From the NCBI RefSeq assembly GCF_004193175.1, contig NZ_SAUH01000001.1:1157501-1221500 (forward strand): a DNA stretch of 64,000 nucleotides, written 5' to 3'. Of this stretch, positions 48,461 through 56,774 are shown piece after piece (position 1 is the first letter of the stretch; the number at the start of each line of letters is the position of its first letter). A model generated the notes under the pieces. The model made no database searches, was not told the origin of the DNA, and saw nothing but the letters and a program-made list of their open reading frames with translations. The position numbers and the translations under genes were made by a program. Source of the DNA: Streptomyces sp. RFCAC02 (GTDB taxonomy: Bacteria; Actinomycetota; Actinomycetes; Streptomycetales; Streptomycetaceae).

Positions 48461-49510
48461 CGGCCGGCCGCACCCCGGTCGGTGCTGCCCGCGCCGACCG
48501 GGGTGCGGCACGGGCAGCACCGGTGGACGACCGTTCGGCCCGGAGGTACGGCAGGTCGAACGCCGGGGCACGGATGTCCGACCCGGTGCACGCGCCGGCG
48601 GAGGGACCGCGTCCGACGAGTCGCCGGATTCCCCTGGGCGCGCAGGCGATGCGGCGGCGCGGGCGGCCCTGCCGCGCGTTGTCCGCCCGGAAACGGCACG
48701 CCGGTGGGTGGCGACGCGGACCCGTGACGTGAGGTCGCGCAGCACGGCGACCACCCCCGGCGGGGCCGCCCGCCGTGCACCGGCCCGGCTCCCCCTCGCA
48801 TGCCACGCGGTACGCCGACCCCTCACAGGAGGGCGAGAGATGCGACCGGACCGCAGCACGGCCGCCCGAGCCACGCGCGGCCATGCGGAACGCCTCCCGC
48901 ACCCGCGCGGGCGGGCACCGGCCCCGCTTCTCGCGGAGGCCACCCGTACGCGGGGCGGCCGCACCAGCCCCGGCCACTCCCTTCCGGGCGCGGGAACCGC
49001 GACACCGCCCCGTGGCGGACGGGGCGCTCCCGAACGCGCCCGGGTGGCCAGAACTGCGCGTGCCACCCGGTACGGGCGAGCACTCCGCGGCGGACCGGCC
49101 AGTCCACCGTGCCTGCGGGGCACGAGCAGGAGTTCCCGCCGGGGACCCGACGCGCCGGCGAGGATCGTCCGCGCGCCGCTGCGCCCGGGGAGCGACGTAG
49201 CAGGCGGCCGCGCCGAGTCGCCGGGAATGCGGACCGGCCGTCCCCGATTCCCGCGCCCCTCCGGGAATCCGACACACAACCCGACGTGCCGGCGAGCACC
49301 ACCTCATGCATGCGCGGCCGTGCACCGCCGCGACGCGGGGCGACCGTGATCGGGGCAGCCCGCGAGCCGGCCGGGGAACTCGTCGGCGCGTGCGTCGGCG
49401 TCACCTGATGCCCGGCCAACGGCCGTGGCCGGGGCGCGTGTCCGTTGCGGCAGGTGGGGTGCTGCGTCGGCCGCCGGGAGGGTGTGCGGGCTGGCGGTAG
49501 TCTCGTGCGC
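48461..49510. other. 1.05-kb spacer between cobU and cobT without a convincing gene
   Basis: Apart from the hairpin element at its start, I find no supportable gene. One ORF at 48840-49349 has a perfect AGGAGG 7 nt before its ATG, but the translation is Arg/Pro-rich, and a rough count of its third positions gives only about 75% GC against over 90% in neighbours. The last ~20 bases hold the cobT -10 element (TAGTCT). Confidence 0.6.
48471..48521 (+). other. Interleaved inverted repeats able to form a pseudoknot
   Basis: Arm A (48471-48482, CACCCCGGTCGG) is perfectly complementary to A' (48494-48505). Arm B (48481-48491, GGTGCTGCCCG) is perfectly complementary to B' (48511-48521). The order is A-B-A'-B', so the two stems either interlock as an H-type pseudoknot or exclude each other as alternative hairpins. 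It starts 10 nt after the cobU stop codon. Each stem alone could also act as a terminator. Confidence 0.65.
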
Positions 49511-50608
49511 ATGACGGACGGCGGCCTCAACCTCCATGACTTCGGCGACCTCATCGAACGTCCCGGCGCCCGGCTCCGGCGCCGCGCCGAGGAGCGCCGG
49601 ACGCGTGTCGGCCTCGCCCCGGGGGCGCTCGGCCGGCTCGACGGGATCGGCACCTGGCTGGCGGCCGTCCAGTCCCGGGTGCCGGTGCGGCCCCTGGAGC
49701 GGACCACCGCCGTCGTGTTCGCCGGTGACCACGGCATCGCCGCCCGCGGGGTGTCGGCCCGGCCGGCCGGCAGCGCCGCGACGCTGGTGCGGGCGCTGCT
49801 CGACGGCACGAGCCCCGGCGCCGTCCTCGCCCGCGGGGCGGGGGTGCCGGTGCGCGTCATCGACACCTCGCTCGACTGCGACCCCGGCGGCCTGCCCGCC
49901 GAGGTCACCCGGTACCGGATCCGGCGCGGCTCGGGCGCGCTGGACGTCGAGGACGCCCTGACCGCCGACGAGGCCGAGCGCGCCTTCCGCCTCGGCATGG
50001 CCGTCGCCGACGAGGAGGCCGACGCCGGCACGGACCTGATCGTCCTCGGCGACCTGTCGGTCGGCGGCACCACGGCGGCCGGGGTGCTGATCGCGGCCAT
50101 GTGCGGCACGGACGCGTCGGTCGTGACGGGCCGGGGCGGCATGCCCATCGACGACCTCGCGTGGATGCGGAAGTGCGCGGCGATCCGGGACGGTCTGCGG
50201 CGCGCCCGCCCGGTCCTCGGCGACCAGGTGCGGCTGCTCGCCGCGGTGGGCGGCGCCGACCTGACGGCGATGACCGGTTTCCTGCTCCAGTGCGCCGTGC
50301 GGCGGACGCCGGTGCTGCTGGACGGCGTGGTGTCGGCCGCGTGCGCGCTGGTGGGGCAGCGGATCGCGTTCCGCGCGCCGGACTGGTGGCTCGCCGGGCA
50401 GGCGAGCGGCGAGCCGGGGCAGGCGAAGGCGCTGGACCGGCTCGCCGCCGAGCCGCTGCTCGACCACGGGGTGACGGTCGGCGAGGGCACGGGCGCGCTG
50501 CTGGCGCTGCCGCTGGTGCGGGCCGCCGCCGCCCTGGCCGCCGAACTCCCGGAACGTCCCGGGCACTCCGCCGACAGCGCGCCGGCGGTCGCGGCCGACG
50601 CGACGTGA
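49511..50608 (+). CDS. cobT: Nicotinate-nucleotide:dimethylbenzimidazole phosphoribosyltransferase
   Basis: The 365-residue enzyme makes alpha-ribazole 5'-phosphate, the lower-ligand nucleotide of cobalamin. Conserved CobT segments are TTAVVFAGDHGIAARGVSA, VLGDLSVGGTTAAGVLIAA, GRGGMPIDDLAWMRKC, FLLQCAVRRTPVLLDGVVSAA and the active-site VGEGTGALLALPL near the C-terminus. The ATG has TAGTCT 7 nt upstream and no Shine-Dalgarno, a leaderless pattern. This suggests its own promoter rather than read-through from cobU across the spacer. It works with cobU and cobS in nucleotide loop assembly. Confidence 0.95.
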   Translation: MTDGGLNLHDFGDLIERPGARLRRRAEERRTRVGLAPGALGRLDGIGTWLAAVQSRVPVRPLERTTAVVFAGDHGIAARGVSARPAGSAATLVRALLDGTSPGAVLARGAGVPVRVIDTSLDCDPGGLPAEVTRYRIRRGSGALDVEDALTADEAERAFRLGMAVADEEADAGTDLIVLGDLSVGGTTAAGVLIAAMCGTDASVVTGRGGMPIDDLAWMRKCAAIRDGLRRARPVLGDQVRLLAAVGGADLTAMTGFLLQCAVRRTPVLLDGVVSAACALVGQRIAFRAPDWWLAGQASGEPGQAKALDRLAAEPLLDHGVTVGEGTGALLALPLVRAAAALAAELPERPGHSADSAPAVAADAT

Positions 50609-50615
50609 CGCCGCG

Positions 50616-50819
50616 TCAGGCCCCGCCGGGACCCACCCCCGGCGTGCACTCCCGCACGCCGCTCACCCGGACTCCCGGCGTGCGGAAGTAGGGGTCGGCC
50701 GCCACGATCCGCTCCGGGCCGGGGCGGTCGGTGTCGAGGACGAGGACGGCCCCGCTGTCGTCCGCCCACGGTCCGGCGGCGACGAGCACGCCCTCCGCGT
50801 GCAGGCGGGTCAGCAGACG
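50616..50819 (-). pseudogene. Remnant of a YciI-like protein (N-terminus missing)
   Basis: The minus-strand frame reads LHAEGVLVAAGPWADDSGAV and then ERIVAADPYFRTPGV, the C-terminal half of a YciI/DGPF-type domain (a small ferredoxin-like fold). The N-terminal strand with the catalytic-type His is absent, and no ATG or GTG occurs in frame for the needed length; upstream the frame runs into a shadow of the Crp remnant. About 67 residues remain to the stop codon. I take it as a decayed gene fragment between cobT and the Crp remnant. Confidence 0.65.
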
Positions 50820-50853
50820 AGGATCAGCACCCGCCGAGGGTACGGCCGCCGGT

Positions 50854-51303
50854 GTGACCCGGTCCGTGTCCGATGACGCACCGGGTGCCCAGAACCCACT
50901 GCTCGCCGGCCTCCCAGAACCCGTGCTGCGGCAGGTGCGGGACGGATCGCTGCCGCGCGACGTCCCCGCGGGGCGGGTGCTGTGCGACGCCGGTGTGCCC
51001 GCCTGCCACCTCCCGCTGCCTGGCGCTGCGGTCCGGCGAGGGGGATACGCCCTGTGCGCTGGACAAGGTGGCCGCGATCGACGGCGGCACCACACCGCGA
51101 CGGCCACGCGGTCCGCCGGGGCGCGGCTCGCGGCCTGGCTGCCGGAGCGGGCCGCGGGGACGCCGGGCGGTGGTCCGGTCCCCCTGCCGGACGGCGCGCA
51201 GCAGGCGCTCGCCGACACGCTGGGGTTGACACGCGTGACCGTCAGCCGTGCCCTGGCAGGGCTGCGGCGCGGCGGGCTGGTCGCGGTGCGGCGCGGCTCC
51301 GTC
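50854..51303 (+). pseudogene. Decayed Crp/Fnr-family transcription regulator
   Basis: One frame keeps the start of a Crp/Fnr protein (NPLLAGLPEPVLRQVRDGSL, PAGRVLCDAGVP) and its winged helix-turn-helix (QQALADTLGLTRVTVSRALA, LRRGGLVAVRRGS). Between them only ~30 low-complexity residues remain where ~100 residues of cyclic-nucleotide-binding fold should be. No stop follows the HTH, and the frame runs antisense into the membrane-protein gene. This is the pattern of an internal deletion followed by drift. A truncated DNA-binding product is conceivable but unlikely. Confidence 0.65.
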
Positions 51304-52087
51304 ACCGGCCGCCGGTCCCGCCCCCGGGACCCGCGGGGCGCGGGTGTGTCGGGGTGCCGCCGAGCAGGTCGTCGAGGCGCCGCTCCAGGTGTCCCCAGCG
51401 GGCCATGTGCGCGCGTTCCCGCCGGTCGGCCCGTGCCGCCGTGCGCGGCCTGCGGGCGTACACCTTCCGCGCCCACAGCGATGCGGGGCGTGCCAGCCGT
51501 ACCGCGCCGATCAGCGCGACGAACGGCACGAGCACGCCGAACACCGTCAGCCGGTACTTGCCCTTGAGCAGCGCGACCACGGCGAACACGACGTTGGCGA
51601 GCAGCGTCACCGTCCAGCTCCCCCGGGCCGCCCACTCCTCGGGTCCCGCGCTGTCCACCCCGAAGGGGAGGAAGCCGCACAGCGCGATCGTGCACAGCGC
51701 CGCCGTCAGCACGACCGCCTCCACGCTCTTCTGGCCCGCCGCCGACCAGTACACGTCGTGCAGGTACAGCATCAGCGCGAACTCGTCCATGACCAGGCCG
51801 GCGCCGATGCCGAAGGCGATCGCCGTCGCGGCGGCCGGCCAGCCGTCGGCGTCCGTGCCGACGCCCGTGAAACCGCCGACGCACATCAGGATCACGCCCG
51901 GCACCATGTGGTGGATGTGCCGGCCGCCCGCCGACACGTCGTGGAACGGTCCGCGGCCGGCCCGGATCATGCGTGTCACGCACCGTGTCACGAGCCAGGT
52001 CACGATGAACGCGAGCAGCGCGAGCAGCATCGGCAGCTTGCCCGCGTCGACGATGTTCCGCTCCCACCAGTCCAGTACCGCGTCCAT
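51302..52087 (-). CDS. Polytopic membrane protein of unknown function
   Basis: The 261-residue protein has about six transmembrane helices (LPMLLALLAFIVTWLVTR, HHMVPGVILMCVGGF, AAATAIAFGIGAGLVMDEFAL, VVLTAALCTIALCGFLPF, VTLLANVVFAVVALLKG and VLVPFVALIGAVRLA). The His-rich RHIHHMVPG and the MDEFALMLYLHDVYW segment are the conserved marks of a Streptomyces membrane family. A basic C-terminal tail of ~60 residues follows. No function is known. It is divergent from cobS by only 33 bp, so the promoters must overlap. Confidence 0.85.
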   Translation of the reverse strand: MDAVLDWWERNIVDAGKLPMLLALLAFIVTWLVTRCVTRMIRAGRGPFHDVSAGGRHIHHMVPGVILMCVGGFTGVGTDADGWPAAATAIAFGIGAGLVMDEFALMLYLHDVYWSAAGQKSVEAVVLTAALCTIALCGFLPFGVDSAGPEEWAARGSWTVTLLANVVFAVVALLKGKYRLTVFGVLVPFVALIGAVRLARPASLWARKVYARRPRTAARADRRERAHMARWGHLERRLDDLLGGTPTHPRPAGPGGGTGGR

Positions 52088-52120
52088 GGCCGACAGCGTC
52101 GACCGCTACGCTCCGGTCCG

Positions 52121-52963
52121 ATGAACGCCACGCCGCCCCCGCCTCCCGCCGGGCCACCCCCCGCCACCGGGACGGACGTACGCAGCGCGCTGCGCCTCGC
52201 GTTCGGCACGCTGACCGTGCTGCCCGTCCGTGTCACCCGCTTCGACCGGCCGACGGCGCGCGGCGGGATGCTGGCCGCGCCGCTCGCCGGTCTCGTCGTC
52301 GGCCTGGCCTGCGCGCTGCTGTCCTGGCTGCTCCTCGAACTGGAGGCCGGCCGGCTGCTCACCGCCGTCCTCACGGTCGCGCTGCACGCGGCGCTCAGCC
52401 GGGGCCTGCACCTCGACGGGCTCGCCGACGTCGCCGACGGGCTGGGGAGCCGGCGGCCGGCCGGTGAGGCGCTGCGGGTGATGAAACGTTCCGACATCGG
52501 GCCGTTCGGGGTGCTCGTCCTTGTCCTCACGCTGCTGGCGCAGATCGCGGCGGTGTACGAGCTGTACGGGCACGGGCGGGCGCGCGCGCTGACGGCGGTC
52601 GTGTGCGCCGTCGTGGTGGCGCGGGCGGCGCTGACCTGGGCGTGCCGTACGGACGCGCCGCCGGCGGCCCGGCCGGACGGGCTCGGCGCGGCCGTGGTGC
52701 GGACGGTGCCGACGGGCGCCGCGCTCGCGGTCGGGTGCGCCGTGGCGTTCGGCGCGGCGGTCGCGGGCGCCCTGGCGTGGGACCGCCCGGCGGTCGGGGC
52801 GCTCGGCGGCCTGCTGTCCACCGCGCTGGGTCTTGCCGCCGCCGAACTGCTGCTGCGGCACTGCGCGCGCCGTTTCGGCGGCCTGACGGGTGACGTCCTG
52901 GGCGCGGCGGCCGAGACGGCGGCGACGGTCGCGCTGATCGTGTGGACGGTGAGCGCGCCCTGA
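52121..52963 (+). CDS. cobS: Adenosylcobinamide-GDP ribazoletransferase (cobalamin synthase)
   Basis: The 280-residue integral membrane enzyme joins AdoCbi-GDP and alpha-ribazole in the last step of cobalamin assembly. The acidic metal motif HLDGLADVADGLGSRRPAGE is followed by MKRSDIGPFGVLVLVL, both hallmarks of CobS. About six or seven hydrophobic helices follow. The ATG has TACGCT 8 nt upstream and no Shine-Dalgarno, so a leaderless mRNA is likely. It completes the cobU-cobT-cobS set of this region and converges with the MFS gene across a hairpin. Confidence 0.94.
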   Translation: MNATPPPPPAGPPPATGTDVRSALRLAFGTLTVLPVRVTRFDRPTARGGMLAAPLAGLVVGLACALLSWLLLELEAGRLLTAVLTVALHAALSRGLHLDGLADVADGLGSRRPAGEALRVMKRSDIGPFGVLVLVLTLLAQIAAVYELYGHGRARALTAVVCAVVVARAALTWACRTDAPPAARPDGLGAAVVRTVPTGAALAVGCAVAFGAAVAGALAWDRPAVGALGGLLSTALGLAAAELLLRHCARRFGGLTGDVLGAAAETAATVALIVWTVSAP

Positions 52964-52970
52964 CCCGGGA

Positions 52971-53000
52971 CCGTCCCCGGCCGCGGCGGACCGGGGACGG
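52971..53000. terminator. Terminator between cobS and the MFS gene
   Basis: CCGTCCCCGG (52971-52980) pairs with CCGGGGACGG (52991-53000), with a 10-nt loop, between two convergent genes. Confidence 0.75.
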
Positions 53001-53012
53001 CGTGCGGGTCCG

Positions 53013-54215
53013 TCAGCACAGGCTCGCCTCGGCGCGGGCGTGCCGCACCGTCAGGACCGCCGCCACGGCGCAGGCGCCCCCGAGGCACAGGACGCCCTCG
53101 ACGGCGAACGAGTCGATGATCAGACCGCCCAGGAGCGCGCCGAGACCGATCGACAGGTTGAACACCGCCACCCACAGGGCGGAGGCCGCCTCCACGGCCT
53201 GCGGCGCCGTCCTGATCATCCAGGTCTGCAGGCTGACCGACACACCGCCGAAGGCCAGGCCCCAGACGATCAGCAGGACGGCACCGCCGACGGGTCCCCG
53301 GCCGAGCAGCGGATACAGCGGTATCGCGACCGCCAGGGCCACGGCGACGGCCAGCGCGGTCCGGTAGGGGCTGCGCGCCAGCGCCGCTCCGGCGAGGAAG
53401 TTGCCCGCCATGCCCGCCAGGCCGAACCCGAACAGCAGCGGACCGACGAACCGTTCGTCGATCCCCGCCAGGTCCTGGAGCACGGGGCTCACGAAGGTGT
53501 AGGCCGCGAAGTGGCCGGTCACGACGAGCAGCGTGGCGAGGATGCCGACGCGCACGCCCGGGTTGCGGAACTGTTCGGCCAGGAACCGCGGCCGGACGGG
53601 ACGGGTGGCGGCCAGCGGCGGCAGGACGGCCAGCAGCGCGAGCAGGGCGACGAGCGCCAGCGCGCTCAGCGACGCGAAGGCGACGCGCCAGCCCGTGAGG
53701 TCGCCGAGCAGGGTGCCGACCGGGACGCCGAACACGTTCGCCGCGCCGACACCGCCGAAGACGACCGCGGTCGCCCGCGGCACGTGCGCCGGCGTCACGA
53801 GCCGGACGGCGAGGCCGCTCGCGACGGCCCAGAAGCCGCCGATCGCCACCCCGACCAGCACCCGGGACGCGACGAGGACGGCAAATCCCGGCGCCAGGGC
53901 CGAGGCGACGTTGGCGAGGGTCATCAGCCCCATCAGCCCGAGCAGCAGCAGGCGCCGGTCCATGCCGCCGACGAGCACCGGGACCACGGGCGCGGCGACG
54001 GCGGCGACCAGGCTGGGCACCGTCACCATCAGCCCGGCCGTGCCCTCGGAGACCGACAGCGCCGATCCCACGCCGGTCAGCAGCCCGATCGGCAGTTGTT
54101 CGGCCGTCACCAGCAGGAAGGTGCCCAGGGCCACGGCGGCGACCGCCGGCCAGTGGTTCCGTCCCGGTTCCCCGGGGTCGCCCGCCCGGGCGGGGGCCTG
54201 TTCCGTCGTCGTCAC
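53013..54215 (-). CDS. MFS transporter (drug/sugar efflux DHA1 type)
   Basis: The 400-residue protein has twelve predicted helices and the DHA1-like pattern: FLLVTAEQLPIGLLTGVGSAL (helix 1), the motif-A-like loop GGMDRRLLLLGLMGL, SRVLVGVAIGGFWAVASGLA (helices 4-5) and FGGVSVSLQTWMIRTAPQA in the second half. It resembles AraJ/YdhP-type exporters of sugars or drugs. The GTG has a strong GGAGGAGG ribosome site. A TetR gene is divergent and two palindromic operators lie between, so the exporter is most likely repressed by that regulator. Confidence 0.9.
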   Translation of the reverse strand: MTTTEQAPARAGDPGEPGRNHWPAVAAVALGTFLLVTAEQLPIGLLTGVGSALSVSEGTAGLMVTVPSLVAAVAAPVVPVLVGGMDRRLLLLGLMGLMTLANVASALAPGFAVLVASRVLVGVAIGGFWAVASGLAVRLVTPAHVPRATAVVFGGVGAANVFGVPVGTLLGDLTGWRVAFASLSALALVALLALLAVLPPLAATRPVRPRFLAEQFRNPGVRVGILATLLVVTGHFAAYTFVSPVLQDLAGIDERFVGPLLFGFGLAGMAGNFLAGAALARSPYRTALAVAVALAVAIPLYPLLGRGPVGGAVLLIVWGLAFGGVSVSLQTWMIRTAPQAVEAASALWVAVFNLSIGLGALLGGLIIDSFAVEGVLCLGGACAVAAVLTVRHARAEASLC

Positions 54216-54236
54216 CGACGCCTCCTCCAGTCGTTC

Positions 54237-54289
54237 GGGAGCGATCGCTCCCATACGCCGGGCGACCCTAGTACGGGAACGATCGCTCC
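54237..54289. promoter_or_regulatory. Pair of palindromic TetR operators
   Basis: Operator 1 is the perfect 16-bp palindrome GGGAGCGATCGCTCCC (54237-54252). Operator 2, GGGAACGATCGCTCC (54275-54289), has one changed base. Their centres are about 38 bp apart. One lies just upstream of the MFS gene's ribosome site, the other over the -35 region of the tetR promoter, so both divergent genes could be repressed. Confidence 0.75.
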
Positions 54290-54312
54290 ACAACTCCGGT
54301 AGGCTGGCGCGC

Positions 54313-54924
54313 ATGGCACGCCCACGACAGTTCGACGAGCGGGACGCGGTCGCCAGGGCGACCGGGCTCTTCTGGCGCCGCGGCTACAACGCCACCTCGG
54401 TGCGCGACCTCGGCGACGAACTCGACCTCACGCCGAGCAGCATGTACCGGACGTTCACCGACAAACACACCCTGTTCCTCCGCGCGCTCGACCACTACCG
54501 GGCCACCGAATCCGCCCGGGCCGGGGACCGGCTGGTCGCGGACGCCGACGGCCGGCCCGTCCACCGGGTGCTGCGGGACTGGATGCTGTGGCTGGTCACC
54601 TGCCCGCCCGGGGCCGAACACGGACGCGGCTGCTTCGTGGTCAACACGGCCACCGAGCTGGGCACGACCGACGACGAGGTCCGCCGGCGGACCGAAGCCG
54701 CGTTCGACGTCACCCGGCAGGCGCTGCGCGGCCTCCTTCTCACGGGCCGCCACCGGGGCGAACTGCCCGCCGGCCTCGACATCGACGACGCCGTCGAACT
54801 GCTCTTCACCACCGTCCTCGGCCTGCGGGTGAGGGAGCGCGCGGGCCACGACCCCGCGCGCCTCGCCACCGCGATCGACGCCGCGGTCCGGTCGCTGGGC
54901 CTCACGGACACGGATCCGTCCTGA
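54313..54924 (+). CDS. TetR/AcrR-family repressor
   Basis: The 203-residue protein has an N-terminal TetR helix-turn-helix (FDERDAVARATGLFWRRGY, then VRDLGDELDLTPSSMYRTFTDK). The ligand-binding C-terminal domain contains HGRGCFVVNTATELG, as in the AcuR/YxaF-like subgroup. It should bind the two palindromes upstream and repress the divergent MFS gene and itself until a ligand, probably the exported compound, binds. The ATG has TAGGCT 7 nt upstream and no Shine-Dalgarno, so the message may be leaderless. Confidence 0.92.
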   Translation: MARPRQFDERDAVARATGLFWRRGYNATSVRDLGDELDLTPSSMYRTFTDKHTLFLRALDHYRATESARAGDRLVADADGRPVHRVLRDWMLWLVTCPPGAEHGRGCFVVNTATELGTTDDEVRRRTEAAFDVTRQALRGLLLTGRHRGELPAGLDIDDAVELLFTTVLGLRVRERAGHDPARLATAIDAAVRSLGLTDTDPS

Positions 54925-55082
54925 ACACCCCCGCACGGCGGCGCGGATGGCGCGGTACGGCGTACGCCCGGTGCGCCGGAGGCCGGGCGTAGTCTTCTGA
55001 TGCCGCCGCCCCACCGCCCCGGAGGCGCCGCGGGGCCGCGGGCCGCTGCCGACGACCCCGACGGAACGGAAACCACAGCACC

Positions 55083-56606
55083 GTGACTGAACTGACCCTC
55101 AGCAATCTCTCCGCGACCTCGGTCCCGGCCGACGCCGTCGTCATCGGCCTCGTCAAGGGCGGCTCGGGTCCGGTGCCCGCCCCCGGGCCGGCCGCCGCCG
55201 CTGCCGTGGACGAGGCGTTCGGCGGCCGGCTCGCGTCGGCCCTCGCCACCGTCGGCGCGAAGGGCGAGGCCGAGGAGATCACCAGGCTGCCCACGCCCGA
55301 CGGCGTCCCGGCGCCGCTCGTGGTGGCCGTCGGCCTCGGCGCCGCCCCCGAGGCGGGCGAGCCGTACGCGCCCGAGACGCTGCGCCGCGCCGCCGGAGCG
55401 GCCGCCCGCGCCCTGGCCGGCTCCGAGCACGCCGCCTTCGCGCTGCCCGTGGACGGCGACGGCGCCCTCGCCGCCGTGACGGAGGGCGCGCTGCTGGGCG
55501 CCTACACGTTCACCGCGTTCAAGGGCCGCGGCCACGAGGGCGCCGGGCCGCTCGCACGGATCACCGTGCTCGACCCGGGCGCCGCCGAGGCGTCGCACAC
55601 CGCCGCCGCCGAACGGGCGCTGGTCGTGGCCGAGGAGGTCGCCCGCGCCCGTGACCTCGTGAACACCCCGGCCAACGCGCTCAACCCCGCCCGGTTCGCC
55701 GCCCTCGTGGAGAGCGCGGCCCCCGAGTACGGCGTCGAGGTCGAGATCCTGGACGAGACGCGGCTCGCCGAGGGCGGCTACGGCGGCATCCTCGGCGTCG
55801 GCCAGGGCTCCGACTCCCCGCCGCGCCTGGTCCGCGTCGCCTGGCGCAGCCCGGCCGCCGCCGCGACCCTCGCCCTGGTCGGCAAGGGGATCACCTACGA
55901 CTCCGGCGGCCTGTCCCTGAAGCCGGTCGGCGCGAACGAGACCATGAAGTGCGACATGGGCGGCGCCGCCGCCGTGTTCTCCACGGTCGTCGCCGCCGCC
56001 CGCCTCGGGCTCGCGGTGAACGTGACGGGCTGGCTCGCGCTCGCCGAGAACATGCCGTCCGGCAGCTCCACCCGGCCCGGCGACGTGCTGACGATGTACG
56101 GCGGCAAGACCGTCGAGGTTCTCAACACCGACGCCGAGGGCCGCCTCGTCATGGCCGACGCCCTCGCGCGGGCCTGCGAGGAGTCCCCCGACGCCCTCGT
56201 CGACATCGCCACCCTGACCGGCGCCATGATGGTGGCGCTCGGCAAGCGCACCTTCGGCGTCATGGCGAACGACGACGCGTTCCGGACGCTGGTGCACGAG
56301 ACGGCGGGGCAGGCCGGCGAGGCGTCCTGGCCGCTGCCGCTGCCCGCCGACCTGCTGGACACCCTGAAGTCCCCGGTCGCCGACCTCGCCAACGTCGGCG
56401 AGCGCTGGGGCGGCGGGCTGACCGCGGGCGTCTTCCTCCAGGAGTTCGTGACCGACGGCACACGCTGGGGCCACCTGGACATCGCGGGTCCCGCGTTCAA
56501 CGAGGGCGGCCCGTTCGGCTACACGCCCAAGGGCGGCACCGGCTCCGCCGTCCGCACCCTGGTGCGGCTGGCCGAGCGCGTCGCCGACGGGGAACTGGCC
56601 GGCTGA
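55083..56606 (+). CDS. pepA: Leucyl aminopeptidase (M17)
   Basis: The 507-residue enzyme has a variable N-terminal macro-like domain and the M17 catalytic domain. Metal and catalytic residues lie in ALVGKGITYDSGGLSLKP (Lys and Asp), MKCDMGGAAAV (Asp), and the signature NTDAEGRLVMADAL (Asp, Glu, Arg). It removes N-terminal residues, preferring Leu, in the cytoplasm, and forms hexamers with two metal ions per subunit. GTG start with a weak purine-rich site. In many actinobacteria this gene stands directly before lpdA, as here. Confidence 0.94.
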   Translation: MTELTLSNLSATSVPADAVVIGLVKGGSGPVPAPGPAAAAAVDEAFGGRLASALATVGAKGEAEEITRLPTPDGVPAPLVVAVGLGAAPEAGEPYAPETLRRAAGAAARALAGSEHAAFALPVDGDGALAAVTEGALLGAYTFTAFKGRGHEGAGPLARITVLDPGAAEASHTAAAERALVVAEEVARARDLVNTPANALNPARFAALVESAAPEYGVEVEILDETRLAEGGYGGILGVGQGSDSPPRLVRVAWRSPAAAATLALVGKGITYDSGGLSLKPVGANETMKCDMGGAAAVFSTVVAAARLGLAVNVTGWLALAENMPSGSSTRPGDVLTMYGGKTVEVLNTDAEGRLVMADALARACEESPDALVDIATLTGAMMVALGKRTFGVMANDDAFRTLVHETAGQAGEASWPLPLPADLLDTLKSPVADLANVGERWGGGLTAGVFLQEFVTDGTRWGHLDIAGPAFNEGGPFGYTPKGGTGSAVRTLVRLAERVADGELAG

Positions 56607-56612
56607 TCCGGT

Positions 56613-56654
56613 GCCGGACGCCGCCCCGCCCCGGGGCACCGGGCGGCGTCCGGC
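56613..56654. terminator. Terminator after pepA
   Basis: GCCGGACGCCGCC (56613-56625) pairs over 13 bp with GGCGGCGTCCGGC (56642-56654). It begins a few bases after the pepA stop and separates it from lpdA. Confidence 0.8.
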
Positions 56655-56774
56655 CTTCCGGGGCAGCGTGCGAAGATGGGCTCCGGCAGGACAGGGCCCG
56701 GCTCAACCACCCAGGCGAGCCGCACACCGCCGTCCACAGCGGCGGCCGACAACCCCATCTTGGAGGAACGTGAC

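Noticed and set aside
48840..49349. ORF of 169 residues with a perfect AGGAGG ribosome site in the cobU-cobT spacer
   Set aside because: A rough count of its third codon positions gives about 75% GC, far below real genes here, and the product is Arg/Pro-rich without domains or hydrophobic segments. Ribosome profiling would be needed to revive it.
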